From Thiomicrorhabdus heinhorstiae (GTDB taxonomy: Bacteria > Pseudomonadota > Gammaproteobacteria > Thiomicrospirales > Thiomicrospiraceae), in contig NZ_JACBGI020000006.1 of NCBI RefSeq assembly GCF_013391765.2, positions 34,868 through 98,867 of the forward strand: DNA of 64,000 nucleotides, written 5' to 3'. Every line of letters starts with the position of its first letter. Within the stretch, counting starts at the first letter, position 1. The notes beneath the pieces were generated by a model, which did not search any database, was not told the origin of the DNA, and saw only the letters and a list, made by a program, of their open reading frames with translations. Both the position numbers and the translations under genes were made by a program. This document shows positions 10,323 to 19,748 of this stretch, piece by piece.

Positions 10323-11301
10323 ACATTACGATTCTTTCTGGTCACATCTTAACGACACGCGTCTACAGCACTGGAAAAGCGAATTACCGCCGCTGATCGA
10401 CGAAGCGCTGCACCCGGAAGGCAACGGAAACTTGCCGCGTTGGCTGGATGCTTTACAAATCATTAACGCCTTCCCGAGCAATCAGACTTATGATCTGGAA
10501 CAATCTGCGATTCGTGTCGGCGAAGCTCTTTCCCCGGAAGACACAGAGAAGCTGACAGCCGCCTTAAAAGCGTTGCATCCTTGGCGAAAAGGGCCGTTCA
10601 ATATTCACGGAATCGAAATCGACACTGAATGGCGCTCGGATTGGAAATGGGATCGCGTCCATCCGCATTTGGCTTCGATGGAAGGCAAGCGCGTGCTGGA
10701 TGTCGGTTGCGGCAGCGGCTACCACCTGTGGAGAATGGCAGCCGAAAAGCCGAAACTGGCGGTCGGCATCGATCCAAGTCTGCTGTTTTTAAGCCAGTTT
10801 CTGACTCTGAAACACTTTATCGGCGAAGAAGTTCCGGCTTACTTCCTGCCGTTGACCTTGGAACAACTGCCGGTTTCGCAGAAAGGCGGCGCTTTCGACA
10901 CGGTCTTTTCGATGGGCGTGTTGTATCACCGCCGTTCGCCGATCGATCATATTCTGGAGTTAAAAAACCAGATGACGCCGGGCGGCGAGCTGGTGCTTGA
11001 AACATTGGTGGTTCCGGAAAGTTTCGGGCAGTTGCTGGTGCCGGAAGATCGTTATGCGCAGATGCGCAATGTCTGGTTCCTGCCGTCTGTGGAAGAACTC
11101 AGCATCTGGATGCGCCGCTGCGGTTTGCAGAATGTGCGTTGCGTCGACCTCAATCAGACGTCGATTGAAGAGCAGAGACCAACCGAATGGATGGAATGGA
11201 ATTCGCTGGAATCCTTCCTCGATCCAAATGACCACAATCTGACCGTCGAAGGCTATCCGGCTCCACTAAGAGCCGTCATGGTTGCCAATAAACCGAAGTA
11301 A
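10315..11301 (+). CDS. cmoB: tRNA U34 carboxymethyltransferase CmoB
   Basis: Transfers the carboxymethyl group from carboxy-SAM to 5-hydroxyuridine at tRNA position 34, giving cmo5U. 328 aa, normal for the family. Markers: LHPWRKGPFNIHGIEIDTEWRSDWKWDR, VLDVGCGSGYHLWRM (SAM fold), VGIDPSLLFLSQF, FDTVFSMGVLYHRRSPIDHI, PGGELVLETLV and RYAQMRNVWFLPSVEEL. The GTG start is supported by AGAGG seven bases upstream and lies inside a parS-like palindrome, so a bound ParB could affect its expression. Confidence 0.95.
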   Translation: MKRHYDSFWSHLNDTRLQHWKSELPPLIDEALHPEGNGNLPRWLDALQIINAFPSNQTYDLEQSAIRVGEALSPEDTEKLTAALKALHPWRKGPFNIHGIEIDTEWRSDWKWDRVHPHLASMEGKRVLDVGCGSGYHLWRMAAEKPKLAVGIDPSLLFLSQFLTLKHFIGEEVPAYFLPLTLEQLPVSQKGGAFDTVFSMGVLYHRRSPIDHILELKNQMTPGGELVLETLVVPESFGQLLVPEDRYAQMRNVWFLPSVEELSIWMRRCGLQNVRCVDLNQTSIEEQRPTEWMEWNSLESFLDPNDHNLTVEGYPAPLRAVMVANKPK

Positions 11302-11330
11302 AACGCTTCATTTTTTATCGTTTGTCCCAA

Positions 11331-11380
11331 CTACTAATTTGCTACTAATTTTTCAAAAATTAGTAGCAAATTAGTAACAA
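11331..11380. repeat. 50 bp palindromic repeat, copy downstream of fic
   Basis: Imperfect palindrome built of four TACTAATTT-type half-sites, two per arm (ACTAATTT forward, AAATTAGT reverse) around a T5-C-A5 centre. It matches the copy at 12812-12861 at 49 of 50 positions in direct orientation. It lies 12 bases past the fic stop codon and 29 past the cmoB stop. The stem with its T/A centre could also act as a weak terminator. Confidence 0.85.
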
Positions 11381-11392
11381 GACATTTTGTGA

Positions 11393-12751
11393 TTAATTCA
11401 AAGACTCTATTCTTTCGTTTAAATCCACCGGTATAACGAAGATAAAACCTTTCCCTTGCTTATGCTTCTCAAGTAACTGGTACTTGTCGGCGAGACCCAA
11501 CAGATCCGTTCGCGCAGTTTGATAACTAATTGCATGCTGACTTCGGTGACCTTCAATGGTGATAAACGTACCGTTCCCTTTTAAACCGCTTCGCAAAACG
11601 TCCAATTGCCGGTGATTCAATTGTCCCTGTAATTTTGAACCCTTTAAAAACTGCTCTGTTTGGATTAACTCTTCGGACTTTCTCTGTAAATAGGCAAAAA
11701 GCTCATCGATACTTTTTTGCAATACCTCCGTCTGGTGAATCAAAAAATAGGTTAAATCGTTATCATCACTTTCGGTAAGCAGGAACGCTTTAGAGTACTG
11801 AGCAGGAGCCAACTTTATGATTTTAGAAATAGAAACAAACTCGATTAACCAGTAACCACATTTCGCCATATACCAATAAAACAATGCCCTGGCAGTTCGA
11901 CCATTACCATCAACAAACGGATGCTCGTAACCAATCATAAAATGCAAAATCATCGCCTTGATGACAGGATGGATAAATGCTTTCTCTCCATCATGGTTAG
12001 CAAAGTCGCATAAACACTGAATTCTCTCAGGCAAACTCTCAGCATCCGGCGGCACGTGAAGAACCTGTGCATCCCTATTATCAACCACCCTTACCAGATC
12101 TTCAGTCGATCTTAATTTTCCGGCCTTATCCGCCCGCTCCAGGGTTCTATCCGTTAAAACCGAGTGTAGATGACAAATCAATTGCGGCGTCAAAGCTTCA
12201 TCTTTCAAATCACGGATTTCCTGCATTGCCCGATAATTATTGACAATCATCTGTTCGCTGATGTCTTGAGGGGCACGTTTCTGCTTCAGCATAGAACGTG
12301 CAACATCCCGGGTTGTCGAAGCACCTTCCAATTGGCTCGAATTGATGGCTTCTTCAATTAAAGACGACACAAGATAAGCGTCCCGAGTATGCTGATTAGC
12401 AATCGGCTGTGGCATAGACAGCTGCCCTGCAGCGTGCTGATCTAACCAATGCAGAGATTGCAACAAAGAATCGGTTAAGCAAAACTGCATTGGGGAACCC
12501 TGCTTATCGACAAGCGATACACTTCGGTAAAACTGCCTTCTGGCCTGTTTGGTAACAAACCAATACTCTTCGCTGCTTAAATCATAAGGCGGGGCTACAA
12601 ACCGTAATTTATCCCAGTGCAGGTAACGCCCTTTCTCGTCACAAATCCCGGTTTCAGCATTCATCAATTTACTGAGACCTGCAATATCACCACGCTTTAC
12701 CAGCTCATCTAATAGTGATTGATTATCCGGAGGATTAACTGGAAGTTTCAT
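11393..12751 (-). CDS. Fic-domain protein (adenylyltransferase-like), class II autoinhibited
   Basis: Protein of 452 aa. The Fic core has the full catalytic motif HPFVDGNGRTAR (His277 onward), which in active relatives transfers AMP from ATP to a hydroxyl side chain. Upstream, SSQLEG (about 138-143) matches the (S/T)xxxE(G/N) inhibitory helix, placed N-terminal to the core as in class II Fic proteins. The last ~90 residues look like a winged helix (ISYQTARTDLLGLADKYQLLEKHKQGKGFIF), suggesting DNA binding. No antitoxin gene is adjacent. The gene is alone between two copies of a 50 bp palindromic repeat, one just before its start and one just after its stop, which may be operators or boundaries of an inserted unit. 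Target protein unknown. Confidence 0.88.
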   Translation of the reverse strand: MKLPVNPPDNQSLLDELVKRGDIAGLSKLMNAETGICDEKGRYLHWDKLRFVAPPYDLSSEEYWFVTKQARRQFYRSVSLVDKQGSPMQFCLTDSLLQSLHWLDQHAAGQLSMPQPIANQHTRDAYLVSSLIEEAINSSQLEGASTTRDVARSMLKQKRAPQDISEQMIVNNYRAMQEIRDLKDEALTPQLICHLHSVLTDRTLERADKAGKLRSTEDLVRVVDNRDAQVLHVPPDAESLPERIQCLCDFANHDGEKAFIHPVIKAMILHFMIGYEHPFVDGNGRTARALFYWYMAKCGYWLIEFVSISKIIKLAPAQYSKAFLLTESDDNDLTYFLIHQTEVLQKSIDELFAYLQRKSEELIQTEQFLKGSKLQGQLNHRQLDVLRSGLKGNGTFITIEGHRSQHAISYQTARTDLLGLADKYQLLEKHKQGKGFIFVIPVDLNERIESLN

Positions 12752-12811
12752 AATTGATTCAATACCTTGGATGAAAATACTCTTTAACTTACATCGAGTA
12801 TAAAAACTTAA

Positions 12812-12861
12812 CTACTAATTTGCTACTAATTTTTGAAAAATTAGTAGCAAATTAGTAACAA
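12812..12861. repeat. 50 bp palindromic repeat, copy upstream of fic
   Basis: Second copy of the palindrome at 11331-11380, differing only at the central base (G instead of C). It lies 60 bases upstream of the fic start codon, within the expected promoter region, and carries the same four ACTAATTT half-sites. The copies are in direct orientation and 1,431 bases apart. Confidence 0.85.
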
Positions 12862-12898
12862 ACATCCAAAGCCCTGTTGAACGCCAATTTTCAGGCAA

Positions 12899-12936
12899 TA
12901 AAAAACCCCGCAGACCGAAGTGTGCGAGGTTTTTAT
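12899..12936 (-). terminator. Intrinsic terminator of the glyoxylate aminotransferase gene
   Basis: Read on the minus strand: a hairpin with stem AAAACCTCGCA / TGCGGGGTTTT and a short loop, ending in a T-tract, 25 bases after the aminotransferase stop. Confidence 0.75.
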
Positions 12937-12961
12937 CAGGCGGGGCGTTTTAGGAATTGAT

Positions 12962-14074
12962 TTACCCAAGAACCGCTTTCAAAGCTGCCAGACAGAACAA
13001 TACCTTCTCTTTCTTACAGGTTTCGCCCATCAGGCCGATACGCCAGACTTTACCGGCGAAATCGCCCAGACCGGCACCGATTTCAAGATTGTATTCGTTC
13101 AATAGCTTGCCGCGGACTTCCGCATCATCGACCCCTTCCGGAATCCAGACCGAGTTCAACTGCGGCAGACGCTGTTCTTCCGGTACGACGAAGTTGATTC
13201 CCATCGCTTGCAGACCGTCACGCAACATCGCATGATTTTCCGCATGGCGTTTCCAGGCATTTTCCAGCCCTTCCTCTTTCAGCATCACCAAAGATTCGTG
13301 CAATGCATATAAGGTATTGACCGGTGCTGTATGGTGATAAGCACGCTTGGCACCGCCGCCCCAGTATCCCATTACCAGGTTCAAATCCATAAACCAGCTT
13401 GGGACTTTCGTCGCGCGGTTACGAACTTTATCCAAAGCTTTTTCCGAGAAGCTGATCGGCGAAATCCCAGGCACACAGCTCAAACATTTTTGCGTACCGG
13501 AATAGATCGCATCGATACCCCACTCGTCAACGCGCAACTCGACACCACCCAGAGAAGTCACCGCATCAACAATAGTCAAGCAGTCGTGCTTGCGAGCGAT
13601 TTCACAGATGGTTTTGGCATCCGAACGAGCGCCTGTCGAAGTTTCTGCATGCACGAAGGCAACGATTTTCGCATCCGGGTTGGCCGCGCAGGCTTCTTCG
13701 ACTTTAGCAGGAGTCACTGCAGTACCCCAATCGTCAGCAACCACAACCGCTTCCCCACCGAAACGCTCGATATTCTCTTTCATACGCATACCGAAGACAC
13801 CGTTAATACAAACGATGACTTTGTCGCCCGGCTCGACCAGGTTGACGAAACAGGTTTCCATCCCGGCAGAGCCCGGAGCCGAAACCGGCATCGTCAAAGC
13901 GTTTTCGGTCTGGAAAGCGTATTTCAGCAACTCTTTAACCTCATCCATCATGCCGACAAATGCCGGGTCCAAGTGACCGATGGTCGGACGGGCCATTGCC
14001 TGTAACACGCGAGGATGAATATCCGAAGGACCTGGCCCCATGAGCGTACGAATAGGTGGGTTAAACGATTGCAT
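12962..14074 (-). CDS. Class V aminotransferase, alanine/serine-glyoxylate type
   Basis: PLP enzyme of 370 aa related to alanine-glyoxylate and serine-glyoxylate aminotransferases: glyoxylate + amino donor gives glycine + 2-oxoacid. Family signatures are the N-terminal LMGPGPSDIHPRVLQAM and GHLDPAF, VSAPGSAGMET, VHAETSTGA, DAVTSLGG and the PLP lysine in YSGTQKCLSC. It is transcribed divergently from glcDEF, whose product is glyoxylate, so it probably converts that glyoxylate to glycine in glycolate salvage. The amino donor cannot be fixed from sequence. Confidence 0.85.
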   Translation of the reverse strand: MQSFNPPIRTLMGPGPSDIHPRVLQAMARPTIGHLDPAFVGMMDEVKELLKYAFQTENALTMPVSAPGSAGMETCFVNLVEPGDKVIVCINGVFGMRMKENIERFGGEAVVVADDWGTAVTPAKVEEACAANPDAKIVAFVHAETSTGARSDAKTICEIARKHDCLTIVDAVTSLGGVELRVDEWGIDAIYSGTQKCLSCVPGISPISFSEKALDKVRNRATKVPSWFMDLNLVMGYWGGGAKRAYHHTAPVNTLYALHESLVMLKEEGLENAWKRHAENHAMLRDGLQAMGINFVVPEEQRLPQLNSVWIPEGVDDAEVRGKLLNEYNLEIGAGLGDFAGKVWRIGLMGETCKKEKVLFCLAALKAVLG

Positions 14075-14169
14075 AGATTATCCTCTATATAATATTAAAA
14101 TTTTTTAATCAAAAACAAATAGCTGTCAATTATAATGTCAGCCGATCAAGATATACAAGAGCAAAAAAG

Positions 14170-15606
14170 ATGGATGTAATTCAGGCACTTGAAGAAGCCA
14201 TTAGCAGAAAAAACGTGTTATCCAGCGAAGAAGAGTGTCGACCTTTCGAATGCGACGGTTTATCCGCCTATCGACAGAAACCTCTGGCGGTCGCTTTGCC
14301 CGAAGACATCGAACAGGTCAAACGCGTGCTGCGAATCTGCAAACAGTATCAGGTGCCGGTCATTACCCGCGGTTCCGGAACCGGTCTGGCCGGCGGAACC
14401 CTGCCGTTGCAGGATGGCATCGTCCTCGGATTATCCAAGCTCAACAAAATTCTTAAAATCGACCCGCTGCAAAGAACCGCACTGGTGCAACCCGGCGTGC
14501 GCAATATCGAAGTTTCGCAGGCCGTCGAAGAGTTCGGCCTGTATTACGCCCCGGACCCGTCATCGCAGATCGCCTGTTCGATCGGCGGTAATGTGGCGGA
14601 AAACTCCGGCGGCGTTCACTGCTTGAAATACGGCCTGACGGTGCATAACGTCACCATGGTCAAGGTACTGAATATGGATGGCGATGAGTTTGTTTTTGAC
14701 GAAAAAGATGACGGTATCGATCTGCTTGCGCTGTTGAACGGTTCAGAAGGACTTCTCGGCGTGATTGTCGAGATCAAGATCAAGCTGTTGCCGAAACCGG
14801 ACGCCGCCCAGCTGGTGATGGCCGGATTCGATTCGGTCAGCGCCTGCGCCGATGCGGTCACCGCCGTACTGGAACAGGGCATTATTCCGGCCGGGCTGGA
14901 GATGATGGACAAATTCTCCATCAAAGCCGCCGAGGAGTTTGCCCGTGTCGGCTATCCGCTGGATGTCGAAGCGCTGCTGCTATGCGAAGTCGACGGCAGC
15001 CACGATCAGGTGCAGGTCGATTCCAAACGCGTCGCCGATATTCTCCGCGACGGCGGTGCGACGACCATTACTATTTCGCAAAACGAAAAACAGCGTATCG
15101 CCTTGTGGCAGGGCCGCAAAAACGCCTTCCCGGCCGTCGGACGCTTTTCGCCGGATTACTACTGCATGGACGGCACCATTCCGCGTAAACGCCTCGCCTA
15201 TGTACTCGAAGAAATCGAAGAGCTGTCGCACAAATACGGCCTGAAAGTTGCCAATGTATTCCACGCCGGAGACGGTAACCTGCACCCGTTGATTCTCTAC
15301 GATGCGAATAAACCCGGCGAACTGCGGGAAACCGAAAAATTCGGTGCCGAAATCTTGAAGTTATGTGTCGATGTCGGCGGAACCATCACCGGAGAACATG
15401 GCGTCGGCGTCGAAAAACTCGATTCCATGTGCCATCAATATCATGGACCGGAACTGGAAATTTTCCACGGCATCAAGGAAGTGTTCGACGATACCGGTCT
15501 GCTGAATCCAGGCAAAGCCGTGCCGACACTGCATCGCTGTGCCGAAGTCGGCCAGATGCACGTGCATAACAATCAGCTGCCATTCCCGGAACTGGAGCGT
15601 TTTTAA
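14170..15606 (+). CDS. glcD: Glycolate oxidase FAD subunit GlcD
   Basis: FAD-linked subunit of glycolate dehydrogenase, oxidising glycolate to glyoxylate. 478 aa. The N-terminal FAD domain shows VPVITRGSGTGLAGGTLP and DPSSQIACSIGGNVAENSGG. The C-terminal cap/catalytic part contains VANVFHAGDGNLHPLILYD and GTITGEHGVGVEK, both typical of GlcD and D-lactate dehydrogenase relatives. Grouping with glcE and glcF on one strand makes glycolate the best substrate. It begins 95 bases from the divergent aminotransferase. Confidence 0.92.
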   Translation: MDVIQALEEAISRKNVLSSEEECRPFECDGLSAYRQKPLAVALPEDIEQVKRVLRICKQYQVPVITRGSGTGLAGGTLPLQDGIVLGLSKLNKILKIDPLQRTALVQPGVRNIEVSQAVEEFGLYYAPDPSSQIACSIGGNVAENSGGVHCLKYGLTVHNVTMVKVLNMDGDEFVFDEKDDGIDLLALLNGSEGLLGVIVEIKIKLLPKPDAAQLVMAGFDSVSACADAVTAVLEQGIIPAGLEMMDKFSIKAAEEFARVGYPLDVEALLLCEVDGSHDQVQVDSKRVADILRDGGATTITISQNEKQRIALWQGRKNAFPAVGRFSPDYYCMDGTIPRKRLAYVLEEIEELSHKYGLKVANVFHAGDGNLHPLILYDANKPGELRETEKFGAEILKLCVDVGGTITGEHGVGVEKLDSMCHQYHGPELEIFHGIKEVFDDTGLLNPGKAVPTLHRCAEVGQMHVHNNQLPFPELERF

Positions 15607-15607
15607 A

Positions 15608-16597
15608 ATGAGTATGGAATGTCAACATCAGCAACCGGAAACCGCCCACCTTGCCGATCAGATCAAACAGGCGGTAGCGGATAAAAAACTACTGCAAATT
15701 GTCGGTAACCAGAGCAAAGTGCCGCTGTACGACGATGCCGAACCGATTTCCATTGCCGATCACAGCGGTATTGTCGATTATGAACCGGCCGAACTGGTCA
15801 TTACGGTAAAGGCAGGCACCAAACTGTCGGAACTGCAGGCGGTATTGGCGGAACGCAATCAGATGCTCGGCTTTGAACCGCCGGAATACGGCGATTCAAC
15901 CATCGGCGGTACCTACGCCTGCGCCCTGACCGGACCCTCGCGCCCGTTCCGCGGCGCGCTGCGCGATTTCGTTCTCGGCACCAAAATGATCGACGGCCAA
16001 GGACGTCACTTGCAGTTCGGCGGCAAGATGATCAAGAACGTCGCCGGTTACGACGTCTCGCGCATGATGTGCGGTTCGAAGGGTTCCATGGCGCTGGTCA
16101 CGGAGCTCAGTCTGAAAGTACTGCCGCTGGTCGAAGAGACGACTTACTGCATCGAAATGCCGGAAGGCGAAGCGATTCTGCTGATGAATCAGATGGCCGG
16201 CACGTCTCTGCCGTTGTCCGGCTGTGCTTACTATCAGGGTCGTTTCTACTATCGTGTTGCCGGCGAACATCCCGAGCAGACCAACCGTGTCGAGGTCAAC
16301 GCCTGCACCAACGACATCTGGAAAATCCTCAATCCGTTCCGTCCACAATTGGAGCCGGGCGTGAAATTGTGGCGTCTGGATGTCGAGAGCACCAACCCGG
16401 CGATTGAAAAAACGATTGCTGTCGGGATGGGCGGTACCCGTCGCTGGATCGCCAGCGAAAAGAAACCGAAACACCCGTATACCACTCTATGGCAGTCGCG
16501 TTTCGCGCCGCGACATAACGATACACCGCAGGTGCAGAAGATCAAACAGGGCCTGAAAAAGGTGTTTGATCCGCATCATGTGTTTAAAGATTTATAG
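15608..16597 (+). CDS. glcE: Glycolate oxidase FAD-binding subunit GlcE
   Basis: Second FAD-binding subunit, 329 aa, required for activity of the GlcDEF complex. Features: PAELVITVKAGTKLSELQAVL, GDSTIGGTYACALTGPSRPFRGALRDFVLG and GGKMIKNVAGYDVSRMMCGSKGSMALVTELSLKVLP. The ATG at 15608 is chosen because GGAG lies about ten bases before it and the protein then begins close to the domain; the open frame extends 23 codons further back into glcD without a ribosome-binding site. It starts one base after the glcD stop. Confidence 0.9.
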   Translation: MSMECQHQQPETAHLADQIKQAVADKKLLQIVGNQSKVPLYDDAEPISIADHSGIVDYEPAELVITVKAGTKLSELQAVLAERNQMLGFEPPEYGDSTIGGTYACALTGPSRPFRGALRDFVLGTKMIDGQGRHLQFGGKMIKNVAGYDVSRMMCGSKGSMALVTELSLKVLPLVEETTYCIEMPEGEAILLMNQMAGTSLPLSGCAYYQGRFYYRVAGEHPEQTNRVEVNACTNDIWKILNPFRPQLEPGVKLWRLDVESTNPAIEKTIAVGMGGTRRWIASEKKPKHPYTTLWQSRFAPRHNDTPQVQKIKQGLKKVFDPHHVFKDL

Positions 16598-16618
16598 CTT
16601 TCATTTACAGTTTCCTAT

Positions 16619-17824
16619 ATGCAAACTCATTTACCTCAAGATTTACTCGCCACCGAACAGGGCAAACAAGCCGACAAGATTCTGCGCTCCTGCGTGCATT
16701 GCGGTTTCTGTTTGTCGGCCTGTCCGACTTACGGTCTGATCGGCGACGAACTCGACTCGCCGCGCGGGCGTATCTATCTGATTAAAAGCGTTCTGGAAGG
16801 CAATGAAGTCACCCAGAACACCTTGGGTCACCTTGATCGCTGCCTAACTTGCCGCTCCTGTGAAACCACCTGTCCTTCGGGTGTCGAATATGGCCATCTG
16901 CTGGATATCGGCCGTGAAATCAGCGAGCAGAAAAGCCCGCGTTCAATTGGACAAAGAATACTCCGCTATGCGGTGCGTAAAAGTCTGACCACGCCGTGGT
17001 TTTTCAATCTGGCCATCCGTTGCGCACCGTTTCTGCGTCATTCGGAAGCCGTGCAGTTCACGGTCGATGAATTGGCTCTGCAACAGCAACTTAAAGACCG
17101 CGAAGACGCTCTGCAGCATAGTGTGCTGCTGATCTCCGGTTGCGTGCAACCGGCGCTGGCACCGAATATCAATCAGTCGAGCATCCGCGTATTGAATAAA
17201 CTCGGCTGGAATGTCATCGAAACCCCCCAGCAACAGTGCTGCGGTGCGGTCGAACATCATCTTTCCGGCCAGAAAGACGCCTTGAAACAGATCAAGGCCA
17301 ATATCGATGCCTGGAGCCGCTATCTGGATCAGGGGGTCAAAGCGATTATTTCCAATGCCAGCGGCTGCGGCGTGATGATTAAGGATTATCCGTCACTGTT
17401 TCTTGACGAACCGGAGTATCTGCAAAAAGCGCGGCGCATCGCTGAGCACACCAAAGACATCTCCGAATTTCTGATTGCGCAGGATCTGTCGATCTTCACC
17501 CATTACGACAACCAGAAAATCACTTTCCACTCGCCCTGCACCCTGCAACACGGACAGAAACTGCAAGGCGTGGTCGAAGACGCTCTGCGCCGCTTAGGTT
17601 ACAGAGTGAATCGCGTTAAGGACGCGCATCTGTGTTGCGGCTCCGCCGGAACCTATTCCATTTTTCAACCCAAGCTTTCCAAACAGCTGCGCCAGAACAA
17701 ACTGGACAACCTGCTTGAAGAGAAGACCGAAATCATCGTAACCGCCAATATCGGTTGCTTGATGCACCTGCAGAAGGGGACCAAGGTGCCGGTCAAGCAT
17801 TGGATTGAATTACTCAGAATATAG
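16619..17824 (+). CDS. glcF: Glycolate oxidase iron-sulfur subunit GlcF
   Basis: Electron-transfer subunit, 401 aa, passing electrons from glycolate to the quinone pool. Two [4Fe-4S] motifs near the N-terminus (CVHCGFCLSACP and CLTCRSCETTCP) are followed by two cysteine-rich CCG domains (QCCGAVEHH and HLCCGSAGTY). The order glcD-glcE-glcF matches the E. coli locus. Confidence 0.93.
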   Translation: MQTHLPQDLLATEQGKQADKILRSCVHCGFCLSACPTYGLIGDELDSPRGRIYLIKSVLEGNEVTQNTLGHLDRCLTCRSCETTCPSGVEYGHLLDIGREISEQKSPRSIGQRILRYAVRKSLTTPWFFNLAIRCAPFLRHSEAVQFTVDELALQQQLKDREDALQHSVLLISGCVQPALAPNINQSSIRVLNKLGWNVIETPQQQCCGAVEHHLSGQKDALKQIKANIDAWSRYLDQGVKAIISNASGCGVMIKDYPSLFLDEPEYLQKARRIAEHTKDISEFLIAQDLSIFTHYDNQKITFHSPCTLQHGQKLQGVVEDALRRLGYRVNRVKDAHLCCGSAGTYSIFQPKLSKQLRQNKLDNLLEEKTEIIVTANIGCLMHLQKGTKVPVKHWIELLRI

Positions 17825-17869
17825 ATAAGCATTCGGAAAACGGATGCAAGCCAACGAGGACTGAACCCT

Positions 17870-19546
17870 ATGTCAGATATTGAAATCGCGCAAAATGCCA
17901 AGATGCGACCGATTAGCCAACTTGCCGAAGAACAGTACGGCATTCCCCACGAGCATCTTGACCCTTACGGGCACTATAAAGCCAAACTGTCGCTGGAATA
18001 CGTCGACAGCCTGAGCCATAAAAGCGAAGAAGGCAAACTGATTCTGGTCACGGCGATCAGCCCGACTCCGGCCGGTGAAGGGAAAACTACGACCACTGTC
18101 GGACTGGGTGACGCCATGAATCGCCTCGGTAAAAAGACCATGATCTGCCTGCGCGAGCCATCGCTTGGCCCTTGTTTCGGGATGAAAGGCGGAGCGGCCG
18201 GCGGCGGTTATTCGCAGGTAGTACCGATGGAAGACATCAACCTGCACTTTACCGGCGATTTCCATGCCATCGGCGTGGCCCACAACCTGTTAGCGGCGAT
18301 GATCGACAACCATATCAACCACGGTAACGCCCTGGGAATCGATCCGCGTCGCATTAAATGGAAACGCGTCGTCGATATGAACGACCGCGCCCTGCGAGAA
18401 ATCACTATCGGTCAGGGCGGCCCGGCCAATGGCTACCTGCGTGAAGACGGTTTCGACATCGTCGTCGCTTCGGAAGTCATGGCGATCCTCTGTCTGGCTA
18501 CCAACCGCGCCGATCTGAAAGAACGTCTGGGGCGTATTATTATCGGTTACAGAACCGACCGCGTCACTCCCGTATATGCCAGTGATCTGAAAGCACACGG
18601 AGCCATGGCGGCCCTGTTGAAAGATGCCATTAAACCGAATGTCGTGCAAACACTGGAGAACAATCTGGCCATCGTTCACGGCGGACCTTTTGCCAATATC
18701 GCTCACGGCTGCAACTCGGTTACCGCCACCAAAACCGCCATGAAGCTGGCCGACTATACCGTCACAGAAGCCGGTTTCGGTGCCGATCTGGGCGCGGAAA
18801 AATTTCTCAGCATCAAATGCCGTTCGGCCAAAATTGCGCCTTCGGCGGTCGTTCTAGTGGCCACTGTCCGCGCCCTGAAATTCCACGGCGGTATCGAACG
18901 TGACCACCTGAATCAGGAAAATTTGGCAGCATTGGAAAAAGGTTTTGCCAATCTGGAACGTCACTTGAAGAACGTCACCCAAACCTACGGTTTGCCGTGT
19001 GTAGTATGCATTAACCACTTCACCTACGATTCCGACGAGGAAACCGCCCTGTTGATTCAAAAATGCGAGGCGCTCGGCGTACGCTGCGTTGTTTCCAAAC
19101 ACTGGGCCGAAGGCGGCGCCGGAGCCGAAGAGCTGGCCGAAGCGGTTCTGGAAATCGTCGATCATCGCGATCCGGGCTTTGAATACGTCTACGACATCAA
19201 CGCGCCGATCTGGGACAAGATCGAAACCATCGCCACCAAAGTGTACGGTGCTGGCGGCATTACCGCCGGAGCCAAGGTCAAAGAAGAGATTCAGCGTTTG
19301 CAGGAACATTACGGCGACCTGCCGATCTGTATGGCGAAAACCCAGATGTCTTTTTCGACCGATCCGCATGCCAAAGGCGCACCCAGCGGACATACCGTTG
19401 AAATCAGCGACATCAAACTGGAAAACGGCGCCGGTTTTATCGTCGCCATCGCCGGCAATATGATGACCATGCCGGGGCTGCCGAAAGTGCCGACCGCCGA
19501 ACGCATCGATATCGACGACGAAGGTGTGATTACCGGTCTTTTCTAA
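17870..19546 (+). CDS. fhs: Formate-tetrahydrofolate ligase
   Basis: ATP-dependent synthesis of 10-formyl-THF from formate and THF; 558 aa, full length. Markers: the P-loop [65 protein letters not shown] and [12 protein letters not shown]. It starts 45 bases after glcF behind AACGAGGACTG. Placement after glcDEF links it to glycine and one-carbon metabolism downstream of glycolate oxidation. Confidence 0.95.
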   Translation: MSDIEIAQNAKMRPISQLAEEQYGIPHEHLDPYGHYKAKLSLEYVDSLSHKSEEGKLILVTAISPTPAGEGKTTTTVGLGDAMNRLGKKTMICLREPSLGPCFGMKGGAAGGGYSQVVPMEDINLHFTGDFHAIGVAHNLLAAMIDNHINHGNALGIDPRRIKWKRVVDMNDRALREITIGQGGPANGYLREDGFDIVVASEVMAILCLATNRADLKERLGRIIIGYRTDRVTPVYASDLKAHGAMAALLKDAIKPNVVQTLENNLAIVHGGPFANIAHGCNSVTATKTAMKLADYTVTEAGFGADLGAEKFLSIKCRSAKIAPSAVVLVATVRALKFHGGIERDHLNQENLAALEKGFANLERHLKNVTQTYGLPCVVCINHFTYDSDEETALLIQKCEALGVRCVVSKHWAEGGAGAEELAEAVLEIVDHRDPGFEYVYDINAPIWDKIETIATKVYGAGGITAGAKVKEEIQRLQEHYGDLPICMAKTQMSFSTDPHAKGAPSGHTVEISDIKLENGAGFIVAIAGNMMTMPGLPKVPTAERIDIDDEGVITGLF

Positions 19547-19572
19547 AACGACACTTCTTGCTTCAATTCCAT

Positions 19573-19603
19573 ACTCAAATACCGGTTCAACCCGTATTTG
19601 AGT
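19573..19603. terminator. Long hairpin after fhs, possible terminator
   Basis: Inverted repeat with 15-base arms (ACTCAAATACCGGTT against AACCCGTATTTGAGT, one mismatch) about 26 bases after the fhs stop. No strong U-tract follows, so termination is likely but not certain. Confidence 0.5.
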
Positions 19604-19748
19604 GGTTGGTTGCATTTGATTAAGGCTTCATAAAATAAAAGCGTTTTTATAAAGAGCCATTAAAACGCTTAATCTCAATCTTTCCTAAAAACTCCGCAAA
19701 ACGGATTCAGTATAATGTCTGAATTTACAATGCAAACGGATCAAGAGC

